Source of the DNA: Linepithema humile
Taxonomy: Eukaryota; Arthropoda; Insecta; Hymenoptera; Formicidae
DNA: 64,000 nt
Direction of reading: 5' to 3'
Assembly: GCF_040581485.1 (NCBI RefSeq)
Contig: NC_090132.1
Location: forward strand, 5,715,001 to 5,779,000
Shown here: one piece after another, positions 48,801 through 60,929 of the stretch
Numbering within the stretch: the stretch's first letter is position 1
Layout: every line of letters begins with the position of its first letter
Notes under the pieces: model-generated
Database searches by the model: none
What the model was told of the DNA's origin: nothing
What the model saw: the letters and a program-made list of their open reading frames with translations, nothing else
Program-made: the position numbers and the translations under genes

Positions 48801-50014
48801 AGTTAGATTTAAATAATAAAAAAAAATAAAACATAGAAAAAATTAAAACAAATAAAAAGAACACTATGAAAAACTGTCATTATTATTTTAATATTATATT
48901 TTTAGTAAATGTTGATTTTTAAATTTTGCAAGTGTCTAATTTCTGAAAAAAAGAGATAAAGATCTGCAAATAGAGAAGTCTATGAATCTACATTCAAAAG
49001 ATTCAAGCATTCAAGTTCGTAGACCTTAGAGATGATTCATGAATCCATTCTGGATCATCCGTGAGATGATTCATACATCAGTTTTGTATCATCTGTGTGA
49101 GGTGACTCAAATTTATTTTACATATCTCAGCTACGAAAATATACATTGATAACAATGAAAGTCTTATGTCGGAGCTTTAAACTACTATTTTCGTATTAAA
49201 TTTAATGCAATTTATTTACTGTGGTTTATATTAAACTGTAAATTTAATTTAAATTAATTGATTTCTATATAATTTTAATTAAGTCAAAACAAATTACAAA
49301 AATCTTTTATTTTTCTTGCTAATTTCTCTGTACTGACGTTAATATTTTAAATGTTAAGGAAAATATAGGCTTGTTTTATGTAAAAATAGATTGCAATTTT
49401 TACATTATAATAAACTAACAGTCAAAAAGTATTATACTTTGTACATATAATATATTTTTCAATAATTTTACTTTCCAATTATAGGTGCTTTTCTCAAATC
49501 TAATAAATAAATATTAATTTTGCTTTTTTAATATTAAAATCCTTATTTTTATTCCTTAAAGAAATAAATCTCAATTGTCAAGTCGATTCTCATGACAAAT
49601 TTTTGCTTGCCGAAAAGTTCGTAGGCACCCGTTATAGACACGTAGTGCACACGTGTAAAACTCGCGCTCGATAATGTACGCGTACATGTATGCTGATGTC
49701 AACGTATGGCTGTCAAGTGTTGAGAGAACAACGCACATCCTGTTCACAGCGACTCAGAATACCGATATCCCGTCCGTTCGTCTGTCCGTTCTCTTCCTTT
49801 GTTTCTGTACCTTTGTTGACGTGCGAAGTTTAGTCCAATGTATGCGCTGCTTGGCTCGCGTATTTGTACATACGGATGAATCAAAATGAGAGAATTGATC
49901 GTTCTAGAGAGAGAGAGAGAGAGAGAAAGAGAAAGAAAAGCAAAATTGGATACCGTCGGACTGCTTACTGCGACGATCTGATTTCCTTTTCGGTTTCGCC
50001 AAATCCGGAAACAT
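35679..50014 (-). CDS. Rgk: RGK-family (Rad/Gem/Kir) small GTPase, complete
   Basis: Five minus-strand exons: 50014-49969, 47656-47444, 36997-36915, 36526-36337 and 35962-35679 (TAA at 35681-35679). They join in frame to 271 residues. A polybasic Ser-rich N-terminal segment (SFRRRRSRSNSLAP, 23-36) precedes the P-loop GTRGVGKT (60-67). NGEESELKFLN occupies the place before G3, but the DxxG motif of Ras is absent (IANPKTELE), as is usual in RGK proteins. NKVD (164-167) is G4 and EVSVG is in G5. The C-terminal extension is basic and ends NCENLHVL, the RGK-specific terminal motif; there is no CAAX prenylation box. RGK proteins bind the beta subunit of voltage-gated calcium channels, suppress the current, and also act on the cytoskeleton. 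The intron between exons 2 and 3 is about 10.4 kb. Which fly paralogue (Rgk1-3) is closest cannot be judged here. Confidence 0.95.
37161..37200. repeat. Exact 20-bp tandem duplication
   Basis: TTTATTACCTAATTAATAAT occurs twice in a row without mismatch, just inside the large RGK intron. It looks like a recent slippage or duplication event. Confidence 0.9.
40248..40345. repeat. Purine-rich (GA) tract
   Basis: About 100 bases made almost only of A and G, with GAGA and AGAGA words. It could bind GAGA-type factors or be a decayed microsatellite. Confidence 0.6.
41217..41363. repeat. Small palindromic element centred on TAACGTTA
   Basis: Imperfect arms: AAGTTCTAGGT on the left pairs with ACCTAGAACTT on the right, and GAATAAAATACATT pairs with AATGTACATTTTATTC. 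The centre is TAACGTTA near 41300. Looks like a short MITE; no coding content. Confidence 0.55.
41491..41557. repeat. (CT)n microsatellite
   Basis: About 65 bases of nearly pure CT with a few TTT interruptions, in the large RGK intron. On the gene's own (minus) strand it is a GA repeat. Confidence 0.9.
45845..45869. repeat. (TA)n microsatellite
   Basis: About 25 bases of alternating TA directly left of the palindromic element 45872-46489. Such AT runs are common borders of palindromes and can extrude cruciforms. Confidence 0.85.
45872..46489. mobile_element. Near-perfect palindromic element with long arms
   Basis: The outer 100 or so bases of the left arm (AATATTCTATGTCTGATCAT onward) recur almost unchanged as reverse complement at the right end (to 46489). 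Inside these, at about 45977 and 46377, lies a second pair of inverted ends, CAGAGTGTTTTATAATGTCC and its partner GGACATTATGAAACACCCTG, followed by matching inner arms. The right arm lacks about 85 bases present in the left. No transposase. It is best read as a recent inverted duplication of a MITE together with its flank, or as a foldback element. It lies in the large RGK intron. Confidence 0.75.
47444..47656 (-). CDS. Rgk: RGK exon 2: basic N terminus and P-loop
   Basis: The 213-base exon starts in phase with the upstream single base and ends R|GTGAGT with one base left over. It encodes residues 16-86: the Arg-rich SFRRRRSRSNSLAP segment, a Glu-rich linker (PAEKETEERRAPP), then the first beta strand, the P-loop with the GKT lysine and threonine, and ISQFMTSECINAYDRQR leading to switch I. 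The leftover G joins AT of exon 36997-36915 to make Asp. Confidence 0.92.
49904..49937. repeat. (GA)n microsatellite just inside RGK intron 1
   Basis: A run of AGAGAG with a few A interruptions about 30 bases past the first-exon donor. On the minus strand it is CT-rich. GAGA repeats near insect promoters can bind GAGA-type factors, so a role in RGK promoter-proximal regulation is possible. Confidence 0.7.
49969..50014 (-). CDS. Rgk: Initiating exon of the RGK gene (46 bases)
   Basis: On the minus strand an ATG at 50014-50012 reads MFPDLAKPKRKSDRR and then one base before the donor A|GTAAGC. That base plus GT from the next exon (47656-47444) makes a Ser codon and leads directly into VVNRGDSFRRRRSRSNS. 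The phase and a strong donor support the join. An in-frame TGA lies two codons upstream of the ATG, and AAA precedes it, so the start is well defined unless an upstream splice removes that TGA. The fit is by sequence only; RNA evidence would settle it. Confidence 0.75.
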
Positions 50015-51070
50015 TTTGTATCATACTCGAGCGTTAGTCAGACGAACGTTAAGATGAGACGGCAAGCTGCGATATCTGTCTTCCTGAGCGTCATGGACTA
50101 TTTTTAAAACGGTAGCAGTGACACGATTCGGTGAAAGTCGAGAAATTACGTAGCATGGCGATTGGTATTAGTTAAAATTGAATAAATGTGGAATAAAAGA
50201 AATTATTGGATCAAAACTATGTACGGAAATTTATACGCAAAATACACGCAAAATTAGACGATTTAAAGTCATAATTACAAAGTAATGAAATAATAAATAC
50301 GAGCAATAAAATACTTTGAAAAATATACTTCAAAATTTTCACCTTTAAAAAGTTATCTTAATCTCTATTTTTTATTGCAACGATAAAGTTGATTTAATGT
50401 CGTTTATTATTACTCAAAGAGATTAAAAAATTATGATTTATGACTTAATGTCGTTTATTGATTTATCATAACACGATTTTTCATGCAATTCGATCATTAA
50501 AGCACGTTGTTTTGTTACGAGTAGCTTTGATAAATCATGTATCATTATTTATACAACATATAATCCGATTGGAAATACGTGTCAATTGCAGTATGCCATT
50601 GATCGCTACAACATAATGCCGGCTGACAGTGGCAAGCTGCGGGTCGCAGCGGAACCACTATTCTCCACGTGCTTTTGATAAAAATATCACGCAACGCTCG
50701 ACTGAGTTGCTGCGATGCATTCGCGTCCGAGCTTTTGCTGCTAAAGTAAGTTACTCTACAGCGAAAAATGTGTGGGGAAGCGTCCTCCTTTAGCCGTGAA
50801 TATGGTCGTCGTAGTAACCGACGGTTTCCGACGAGTGAATAGCTGGCACGACAAACGCGGTGCACACACACAGGTGCACCGATTTGACCATCGAATAAGT
50901 GAGGTGGATTCTATTAATAAAAGTTTAAACGTTCGACATACGATCAACGACGCCTGCCAAATTATGTTTGCGCGTACTTCGGCACGATATTTCCACGTGG
51001 GAAATAATTTGCAAGAAAATTTCACGATGCAATTAACTTCATCACTTTTATAATATCATCGTTTGACTTT
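50015..51070 (-). promoter_or_regulatory. Upstream region of the RGK gene (5' UTR and promoter candidate)
   Basis: Lies directly 5' of the RGK start codon on the minus strand. GC-richer than its surroundings, especially 50570-50990. Open frames on both strands (for example minus 50871-50545) have no family likeness and are better explained by the base composition. The transcription start was not located. Confidence 0.35.
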
Positions 51071-51089
51071 GCTTTAATAGCAATGTTCG

Positions 51090-51580
51090 TCTAAACGCTC
51101 GTGTAGATCGCGATAAACTGAACAGAAAAATCCTTTTGCAATTGCTGCAATAATAATTGAGATATTAATTGAAAAGGATCGACGAATGATAGCGTTGCGC
51201 GCGGCTAGACCGTGGGCTGTACGATTTGGATAGGTCAGCGTATCGCATGACAAAAAATAAATAGTCGCGCGAGAGGAGTAACACGCAAGCAGCGAGCGGA
51301 TAGAAATGGCGCGTGAGGCGTGATCTCCGTACTGCTGTTATTTTTCGTTGCCGTGCGACACGCTGCTGACCCACCTAGATCGTACAGCCCAAGGTCTAGC
51401 CGCGCGCGACGCGCTATCATTCGTTCCTCTCGCCACGCGCTGTTGTTTTTTATTGCCGTGCGATACGCCGCTGACCTATCCAAATCGTCAGCCCACGACC
51501 TAGCCACGCGCAGCATGCTATCATTCGTCCATCCTTTTCAATTAGTATTCTCAATTATTATTGCGCTTGTGCTTACATCC
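51090..51580. mobile_element. Diverged relative of the 45872-46489 palindrome
   Basis: Shares with the inner part of that element the words CGCTCGTGTA, GATAAACTGAACAGAAAA, GAGATATTAATT and a CTAG..CGTGGGCTGTAC block, and again folds back: the right half repeats these blocks as reverse complement, here in two or three copies (around 51370-51420 and 51480-51530). It lacks the outer 100-base flank of the other copy. It belongs to the same small-element family, rearranged. Confidence 0.6.
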
Positions 51581-51589
51581 CTTGTATCG

Positions 51590-53880
51590 AGAAACGTATA
51601 TCTCATATGTCAAATGTTACTACTACATACTTTAACTACTTTTGTAATATTTTAACATAGCAACAATCTCACAGACAAGAGATATGATATATCTCTTAAA
51701 AATTAAAAACTGATATTTTTTGTATATTTCTTTGATGAATTTTGTATAACATAGATTTTTGTTGATGCATATTTAGCATTTCCTGAAGACGCTAATCGAA
51801 ACGCTGATCTTATTCTCATCATCTCTACCATCGTTTTTCCTCTGATGCTAGCCATCTAGTGGGTTATCGGCCTGGAGAACCTGAAAGTCAGTTTTATGGC
51901 AGATGAAGCGTGTTATGGAAAACGCCCCCTGTACCTTTACACACTTCTGTGCTCACAAAATAGAATTATATTCCGATCGATATATTCAAGTCAATAAAAA
52001 AAGAAAATAAAGATAGTGTGCTCACCTCTTTCCATATATCTTTCGCTATTTTTAATTTAGATATTTCAATCAAAAAACCAAAATAAGAAGCTTCCTACTT
52101 TATATAAAATAATTGTTTAACAAATCTAAAAATTTAAGAATTGAACTATTAATTTCAATAAAAATTTGAAGTTATTAATTTTGGTTTCCGCAATTAATTG
52201 TTCAAATAATTATTGCTATTGATTTAACAACAATCAATAATAAAAAACATTATTATATAAAAGAAATAAAATAATAATTCTCTAATTATTTTATTGAATA
52301 AGCAATTAGATTGGTATTTATTTTATTAAAATGCCGATTTAATTGAATTGTTTTCGAAACTACGTTTTAATGCAATGTAATGACATTGGACGAAAGAATG
52401 CAGAGATAATTTAGATGAAATTTCTACTATTCGAAGTATGATCAGCATTAGAAGCCAGCTATGAGGAAGTAGATTTACGAGAAACGCGATGGAAATATAA
52501 AAGCGAAAAGAAAGGTTTCCAGTTTCCTTTCTTTGATCTTAATCAGCGGAAAGCTGTTTGTTTCATCTTCCCCTGACATATTGCTGAAAAAATGGGACGA
52601 TAAAGAAAACGGATATACGGTCGACAATAAAACAACATTATTGATCACTTTTCCTGAACTGCAAATACTGTTTACTTAAGATAAAAATAATATTTTGCAA
52701 TGTTTTCAGATTATTTCATTTTTTTTTAGAAGCAAATAACGCATTCGTGAACATACTTTGACATATTGTATTTGACGTGTTCAATATTTTCGCGCAGCTT
52801 TACAGCTGCATAGCATGAATCATTGCGAAAAGAAATATGAAATATGTAACATAACAAGATATAGGACATTGATATAATATATTCATTATGTAATATCGCC
52901 AAGAGGAGAAAAATCCGTTCGATATTTAACATATAAGAACTATTTTTCTCTATTAAATTTTTCTCTATTAAAATTAAATAATAATTTTTTTGTCAATTAT
53001 AAAAAATAATTATTATCAATTAAAATATATTAAAAATTACAGATTATACTTGTGTAAATATGCAGAGTCTAGCGACGATTTTTTGCTGCTAAATAATATT
53101 GAAATATTTTATCCATAACTAATTTTTAGTAACGAGATTCCGCAACGCATATTTCGTTTGCGCTCTGTACGAACACCGACCTAAGATGCCATTCTATGAA
53201 ATGGACTTTTCGCTGCTCATAAACCTAAAAGCTTTTCGGCTGTTCATAGCTTCCATTCTCGGAGAAGTATTTTTATATTAGACTTGTTATAAAAATAAAG
53301 ATACATTTTCTCACATGCTCTAATGCTCAATTTCATTGACAAAACCCTGATGAATAATACGAATTTGATATCGTTAAGTATTCTTCTTGTGCATATTTCT
53401 TTGCGATGCATCATATTTAAAATCGCACTTAATATTATTCGTATTTTTAATTAATACATAATCTTTCAACAATGATGCATTAACTCGTAAACGCTTCTGT
53501 TATAATCATTTTTCATAACGTTTCAGCTCGTCTTTGGTTTCCCTGCAGAGTTTCGAAACAGTAAAAGTTTTACAAGGTAAAGTCGTTAGCCCTACTCTTA
53601 TACATTCTGGGGGATCGATAAGTTACTTTCTGAAGATGCTGTTAAAGAATTTATTATTATAACTCATTATAATTTACAATTACTTTGGAATAACTTTATA
53701 AGTCTCCGAATAAATCCTCAAAATATTTTTTAAATTTTTAATTGCATTATTTAACACATTATCTATCAGAAAAGTAAATTTTAGAATTGACGCAAAATTT
53801 CTGAACGCATATAATCATTTTATATATATATATATAAAGTTTATTATGTTACATTATATATATAAAGTTTTAATTTATGT
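51590..53880. other. AT-rich intergenic stretch
   Basis: No gene, RNA or element recognised. A GC-richer block at about 51780-51950 interrupts otherwise AT-rich sequence; short TA repeats occur at 53822-53866. Confidence 0.5.
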
Positions 53881-53899
53881 CGGTCATCGTTTAACTCAG

Positions 53900-54660
53900 G
53901 TAAATCCTTGTGGTACAAAGTCGTCGGTCCACCACCACGTCGGCACGATGTGAAATTTCTACGACGACGCTGTCGCGGTTAAACTCCATTAAGCAACCGG
54001 AGGAAAGCGCATTTGAAAGCCTCAGCAGTGATATAGTTCCGGGTATATAGAGACCAATCTACCGTCTACCAGCTGCGCGCGGTTGCCTCGTATGAAGGCG
54101 TGGCTGCGTATAGATATACCTGAGCGTTGTATGTATATGATTCGCGATGCCGATGCACACGGATTCATACACCAGTCAATGCAGATTCGCCCGCAGCGCG
54201 TCGGCTATGCGAAATCATATGCATAGACGAGAGAGAACTGAAGGCACAGAAGCTAGACCTGCCACCCGCGTAGGCGCTGGAACGTCTACATATCGATCGA
54301 TATACGCAATCAAATCATTCCGAGGTAACGTAGCGGTTACTGGCCGTAAACAGCACCAAGCCAGCCAACAGCCGCAAACTTCGTACATCCGTTTAATATT
54401 TCAAGATCAGATGCACGAGCGTTATGCTCTTCGTCAAAATCAAAGTATCACGCGCGCTGCAGACTGTTAAAAATAGAGCAGCGCGTTTGAACTGACAGAT
54501 GCGGCTAATTTATAGTTCGCGATTCTGTCCGCGGTTTGACCGGCTTAATGCCAATCAATGATCCGTTGTTTCACGATGAGAAGAAGCGGCTGGTAAATGA
54601 CGCTAATTGAAAGATCCAACGGGTGTTCATATTGATGGATGTCGCCGATTTCCTAGCACG
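53900..54660. promoter_or_regulatory. GC-richer island, candidate cis-regulatory module
   Basis: About 750 bases with many CG dinucleotides and mixed composition between AT-rich flanks. The longest frame (plus, 54147-54470, 107 codons) has no family likeness or clear exon borders. It is about 4 kb upstream of the RGK start, so an enhancer or promoter of RGK or of a gene beyond is possible. Confidence 0.3.
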
Positions 54661-57600
54661 TTTCTTTGAGCAACAATAACGAAGTCATTAGCATTTTGCG
54701 TCGACACTTTTTTTTTGCACTGAATAAGTGCATTAGCATTCTTATAAAGACCTCTATCTTGCATTGCATAAAACGTAAAACGTATTTTTAAGAACACTTA
54801 TATTTGTTACATATAACGCATTTTAACGAAGCAAATTTATGAGCTTATAAAATTTCATGATTTTATTACAGCTTTTATAATCTTTTCCATTAAATTCTTA
54901 GTCACAATGACCATTATTTTGCTAAAAACTTGTTTGGCTCATAAATATTGTTGCAAAAAGAATACAGGCGACATTCTTTAAGATAAAAAAAAGTAACTGC
55001 ACATACATATTAAAAAATCTATAATAAGTACGTATTTCCATAAATTTGATTATATTATAAAAATTGAAGAAACAAACAAAAAATTGAATTACACGATTTA
55101 CACCGGTTCAAATAAATTGCACAAGTTCAACTCATAAAATAATTGTCGGTGTTAAACTAATAGGGCGGAAATATTCCGCTTCAGAAAGCGGATTACATCG
55201 AAAATGAAGGATGAAGTCGATTGTAAATTTTGATATAAATTGATTCGTTTTGTTGGTGTGCCCAAAGCTCGACGACAGATTGATATATATTTATGCAAAA
55301 TTGCACGCTCCAAAGGCGAACGTACGTCTCACGAGTGCGTAATAAAATAAGACGAAGCGGGAAATCGTAAAATGTTATGAACCATCGTCATCATCGTTGT
55401 CGTATGCGGTTCCCACGAGCGAGCACTGCTTTATGAGCGTCTAGGAAAAGCGAAATCGATTTTCGAAATGAGTCTAACATACGATCAAGGAGAACATGTC
55501 CCTCGATTTCACGGATCGAGTTTATACAAGGTCTCACCTCACTCTCTGAGCTGTTATTCAATAATCTATTTTCTAGGTAACGATTGCTTTTAAATGACTT
55601 TGAGTATATTTACTTGTTTACTTAGATCCTGAAAGTACTCTGAATTATTCTGTTTTTTTATATTATTAAGAATCTTAATAATAAATGTCTCATAATATTT
55701 TTAGATACTTTCAAAATTTTGCAATGTTATATTTTCGTAATATTTAAAAAATCTTTTATTTAATTTTTTAATTTTTTAATTAAAAAATTTTTAAGCTGTA
55801 AATTTTTACTTTGGAATATTTAAAAACAAATATTCGAAATAAAAAATATCCGTGTATTCCTACGTTAATTAAACAAAAAAATGCGTATTAGGCAACAGTC
55901 TATATTTGCTTAACTAAAAAATTATTTTACGGAGATAACGTAAAAAATAAAATTTCTATTCATATACAATCTTCTGCTTCTAATGATGTCACTATTATTA
56001 CACGAATTTATCGAGCAAGTGATACGAGCGTGAACATGCACCAACAACGCGGCATGAATGTCTGATCAAGTGGGCTATATCTACTGCATACGATTTTTAA
56101 TAAAATGGGGGTAAAAGGATAAAAAAATGAATGGCAGCAATTCGAGGCATATCCTCATTAATTTTCGTTCCTCATTATCCGATACTCAACGATTTGCAGA
56201 ACACTTAATTTTTTTATGCAGGATAATGACGAAAATAGTGATAAAAAGAGTTATGACATGACATCGATATTGTGAAATACTAGTTAATTATTTTCGCGTT
56301 AAAGAGAAGTTGTGGCTTACATTAGTTTTAATGATTTTAACAAGAAATTTATTTTTAATTATTTCTAACGGTACTGAGATTACGATATATGACATCTTTC
56401 TGAAGTCGATTATTAAATTTGACAAAAAGGGCGAAGAATCAATAGCAGATAAGGATGCAATGCAATTCTTATGTGTGTAAAATGTGTGGAAACACCCACG
56501 CATCAAGGCTCGTCTGTCTATCGCGCAAAATGCGCATTGAACCTTGAAAGAAATTTTCATTGGATCGCGCACGTTCGTCCAAGCCTGTAATTAATAATTT
56601 TCCGTGTCGAAGAGTGTCACCGGTGTGTCCGTTCTTCGTTGTCACGAGAGATGAATATTCCTTTAACGAACAAACTTCCCAGGTGATCTCCGTGAGGAAA
56701 AAAGACCTTAAAATAAACGACATTTTTCTCCACACAAAACCACTCGTTTATGCACTCTCGCGTTATGTGCGACGTTGCAGAATTAATATCGATTTGCTGG
56801 GCGTAATGGAAAAAATTATGACATAGAAAAGTTCAATGTAGAAATAATAATGATGACGTTTTTGGTACACACGGTAAATTAGATGGTAATAAAGTGTACG
56901 GAGGTGTGACATCATAATGTTAAACCGGGCGTAGAATAAAGCTGATGTAATGACGTGGGTAAAAGTGGGTGTAATGTGAAAGTTACCGGAAGTGATCAAT
57001 GATGACGTTGTAGAGAGCATGTTGTGTTATTTCATCGATAGAATTTAATTTTTAATAACTGGGCTGATATATTAAACGCGCTAAATGTCTCACTCGTGAT
57101 GAAATGTGCGATACAAGTAATCGTTCCTCTTTCAATTAAACTACCAACTTTATTTAACATATTCCTTATATCTACCCATCGGAATAGGAATATAAAATAA
57201 AGAAACAATGGAAATTTTATCTATACAATTATCTTGAAATTTTCAGTAAAAATTAAAATTTACACTAATTATCTTTTTGTTTAAGAATGCAAAACAATGC
57301 TCTCCTCGCTTCCATAATTATGACTAATAAGCATACATGTATACATATATGTATACATAGAAAGAAAGAAATATCAGTAGAATATACTAAAGCCATTTCT
57401 CAATTAACAAGAGAAGCATAGCTGCATAGTTCTTTTTTCTCCAAAGGTCGCAGAGGTGTTTTTGGACTCCATTTAAAAATCGCTATTACTAACAATATGT
57501 TGTACATTATAGATTGTTATTATATATTGCATTTTATGTGTGCAATTTAAGAACATAAGCTGTAAATTTCTTTATTATTTTCTGGAAAAAAAAACAAGAA

Positions 57601-57800
57601 ATAAATACATTGTGTATGTGTGTAGCTTATTATTACATTGATTCCTAAAGTTTAAATAATCTTGTTCAATTAAGTCCAAGTTAAAAAAAATTGCGACACT
57701 ATTAGATACAAAATTATATTGATTGTCTAGAGAAAAGGTATTGATTGTTAAAATATATATGTAAAAATTGATATTTTCTGTTCTCAAAGATTAATTAATT
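54661..57800. other. Intergenic stretch, no gene recognised
   Basis: AT-rich, with GC-richer patches at about 55160-55560 and 56480-56790. Open frames up to about 94 codons overlap on opposite strands and show no family likeness. Confidence 0.45.
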
Positions 57801-57813
57801 TTTTCTAGTGCCC

Positions 57814-57816
<3 letters not shown>

Positions 57817-57861
<45 letters not shown>
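57817..57861. repeat. (AT)n microsatellite
   Basis: About 45 bases of uninterrupted AT alternation, the longest such run in the window. Confidence 0.95.
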
Positions 57862-57863
<2 letters not shown>

Positions 57864-57939
57864 AACTCGGATAAAAATCGGTATATATTGAGAAAAAGTA
57901 ATTATGACTCGGCGAATGAGAGAGGAAATTGTTAGCATG

Positions 57940-58190
57940 GAGGGTTAAGGTCTGCAACAAGAGCACAACAAACCTTTCCCCCTTCAACGAGGCGAGATAC
58001 GACGTGCCTAATATCGCGGAAAGGTAGAACGCCGATAGGATTATTTATAGCCGCGAAAGCAGTATATCCGAGGAACTTATAAATAAATCGCAGCAGCTGT
58101 ACCGCCGATGTGTTTATCGCAAAGCAGGCGGCGCGCCCTTTGTAAGCTACCAATATTAACTCAGAATAGTCCAAATTATCCATTGCAAAG
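57940..58190. promoter_or_regulatory. GC-richer block, candidate regulatory element
   Basis: About 250 bases of mixed composition directly after the AT microsatellite, including CAGCAGCTG (E-box), TTATAAATAAATCG and TTTATCGC words. A minus frame of 83 codons spans it, with no family likeness. The sharp contrast to its flanks suggests constraint, but only a cross-species alignment could show that. Confidence 0.25.
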
Positions 58191-58199
58191 CTCTTTTTA

Positions 58200-60920
58200 A
58201 AAGAAGATTGTATGAAAGAATACTACAATTGCACATATCTTGCATAATTTTAAATTTAAATAATAATCATTATATAGTGTTATAATATTATATGCAACAT
58301 AATATTATATATTCTTGGATTAAAAAAAATAATCATTTAAAAATTAGAAAAAAATATAGAAAAAACAAAGCTCTTTCTTGTTTTATGTCAACTAACGTTT
58401 TATGTTATTTCATTCCTCTTCTTGATTACTCGCTGTATCAGCAAACAAGATCTAATGCAGCTTTAAAAGTGTTTGCGAACCTTTATTACGAGAGCATTGA
58501 CACGTTTCAACAAAGTATGAAAAATATGAGAATAACTTATATTTGTAATGTTTTAGTGCAAAAAATCTGAATGTGAAACTTTAATTGTAAGTATGTAGTT
58601 AAACATACATAGTTGGCCGTCATTTTTAAAATAAAATTAATTAAGAATATTAAATTAGAATCATTTTATCAAAATATATATGTATATATGTTTAAGTTCT
58701 CCCTCCCAATAATTTTTTTCGTAAAATACTGTAACAAACTCGCGAACAGCTGTGTAAATCTCACATGCGAATAAAGGGGAAAGGTGAGGTCGAGAGAAAC
58801 AGGTCGGCAGAAAACAGGTCTGGATAGAATTACGATGTGTGTGAGGTCATTGATGCCGCCAAAATGTCAAGGGTCAAATCCAATACAGGGTTTCGATAAT
58901 AGGTAGATGAATAGCGCGAGGAACTAAGCGCAATGTTATATGCGCGTCGCATCCAACGTTGATTTTCACTACTTTATAGCTTAGCGTCGTTACTTTTATG
59001 AGGGGTGCCTTTTTATAAATATTGAATTTTATGAACGGAACGGAATATAAAGTACTCATTCAGACTAGCAACATGAAATTTTTGCAGTAAACATTTGAAA
59101 TATCTTTTGCAACGTTAACAGTGAATAAAATTTCACTTTTATCTTAAAAAAGAGCTATCTTAAGATTTAAAAATATTTCTAGAAATTGACGAGTGTATTT
59201 TTACTAAATGATTTATATGATAATTCTCTTCTTTTATCTGTGTTAAGTATTTATAAAAATCTATATTTTGAAAAGAATATGCTAACATATCTGTATAAAT
59301 TTTTTTTATTACTTTAGTAAAAAAATAGACTTAAAAATATTTGTTATTGCTTTCTTTCTATACACATAAAACAGAGAATAGATTGCAATGTTAAATGCAT
59401 ATGTTGCGAAATTTCTGTGGGTCTTTGTGAACTTTAGTTTTTATATTATACATTAAACCTACACTTTACGGTTTCTCGGTTGATATTTTTTTCCTTCCAG
59501 CGTTCATCAGGTTCCCTCGATGGGGTTAATATACAGCCAAGAGTGATGATTGGAAAGAGGGACGGGACAAACAAGAATAATGAAGCGACGGCCTCAGCTC
59601 ATATTAACGGTGATAGCGGTTATCAGCACACAATCTATGATGTGTTTAATACATGCCTATGCAAAACTTCAAAATTGGATTACGTTGCACGCGGAAAGTC
59701 TTTCGCTCGCATAATCATTGTTACGTTACAGAGAGATATATGCTACGGACAAGGATAAGAATGCAGATAACCGGAGAAATGAATTTCGCAAATGTACCGA
59801 TTCAGAGATCCAGAAATACGGATCCATCATATACGGATTTAGCTCTTCTCTGGACATACATCAAGAAAAGTAGGGCATAACAGCAAACATAAGTAAAAGA
59901 TAATGCTACATAAAAAACTGTGATTGAGTACTTCTAGAAATATACAGTAAAATATATAATCAGAGAAAAAGATTTTTCTTGAAATTATATAAAAATATGT
60001 GTACTAATAAATATACACAATGATCTATAAATTCAAATGCACTAGATTATTAATCCATAGAGAATATCTTCTATAAAAGTATATTATATAAAATATATCT
60101 TTTATAAAAATTGTCTTATTGTTAGTTACTTTCAAATAAATTTTTTTTGAAAATTTTCTAGAAAGAAAGTTCTAAAAGCTTACTAAGTTATCGTGAATCA
60201 TTTTGTAATATTGCTGAGTATTATCAGGTAAGCTTTACTCTTTCAAGACAACAATATGACTCAAATAACTTTCCAAGAAACCGTTCGAGAAAGCTCTTGC
60301 GAGAATGGAAACGACGATTCTTGAGTGCATGTAGCAGATTGAAAAAGCGCTTGCCAGATTGCGTTACCTCTCGATCTCAGATTTATGTACGAACGAAACA
60401 TCGCAGAACATTTTGCTTATTTTTTCGAGATTCTCTTCTTATCCTTTCTTTTTGTATTTTTATTTTTGGCACGCGTGCCGATATTTATAATACCTTTGCT
60501 TCTATATTGCGTCATTTTTTAAATTCTTACTATCGCATGTACGCATCTGTTTATTTTTGTTCTTTTCTTCTCGAGTAACTGATTGCCTTAATAAACGCAG
60601 CGTTCTTTGAAACAGAGAATTTTGAAATAATTTTTCCCCGATAATACAAGAACGTAATAAAAACATTATTATGTTAACAATTAAATTTTCTAAAAAAAAA
60701 TAAAAAATAATTTGATACAAGTAGAATAAAACAGCAAAATTGATTGCTTCTATTTGATATTTAATAAACTTTTTTATGAAACAAACATCTTTGATATATT
60801 GAGTTAAACCAAGATTTTTTAAAAATTATAATTAGTTATTAATTTTTTTTAATTTTTAGAAATCTTAGATATTTAAGCAACTTTTTTCTTCTAAAATAAA
60901 TAAGTTCAAATATTTTATGC
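58200..60920. other. Intergenic stretch with weak exon-like segment
   Basis: GC-richer patches at 58740-58950 and 59490-59760. The second follows a fair acceptor (CTTCCAG at about 59500) and reads RSSGSLDGVNIQPRVMIGKR and on to a stop at 59758. No donor upstream could be paired with it, so it remains unassigned. Confidence 0.35.
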
Positions 60921-60929
60921 AGTGCTGAC

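Noticed and set aside
50545..51053. Frames on both strands upstream of RGK
   Set aside because: Mutually overlapping, no family likeness; better read as the 5' region of the RGK gene.
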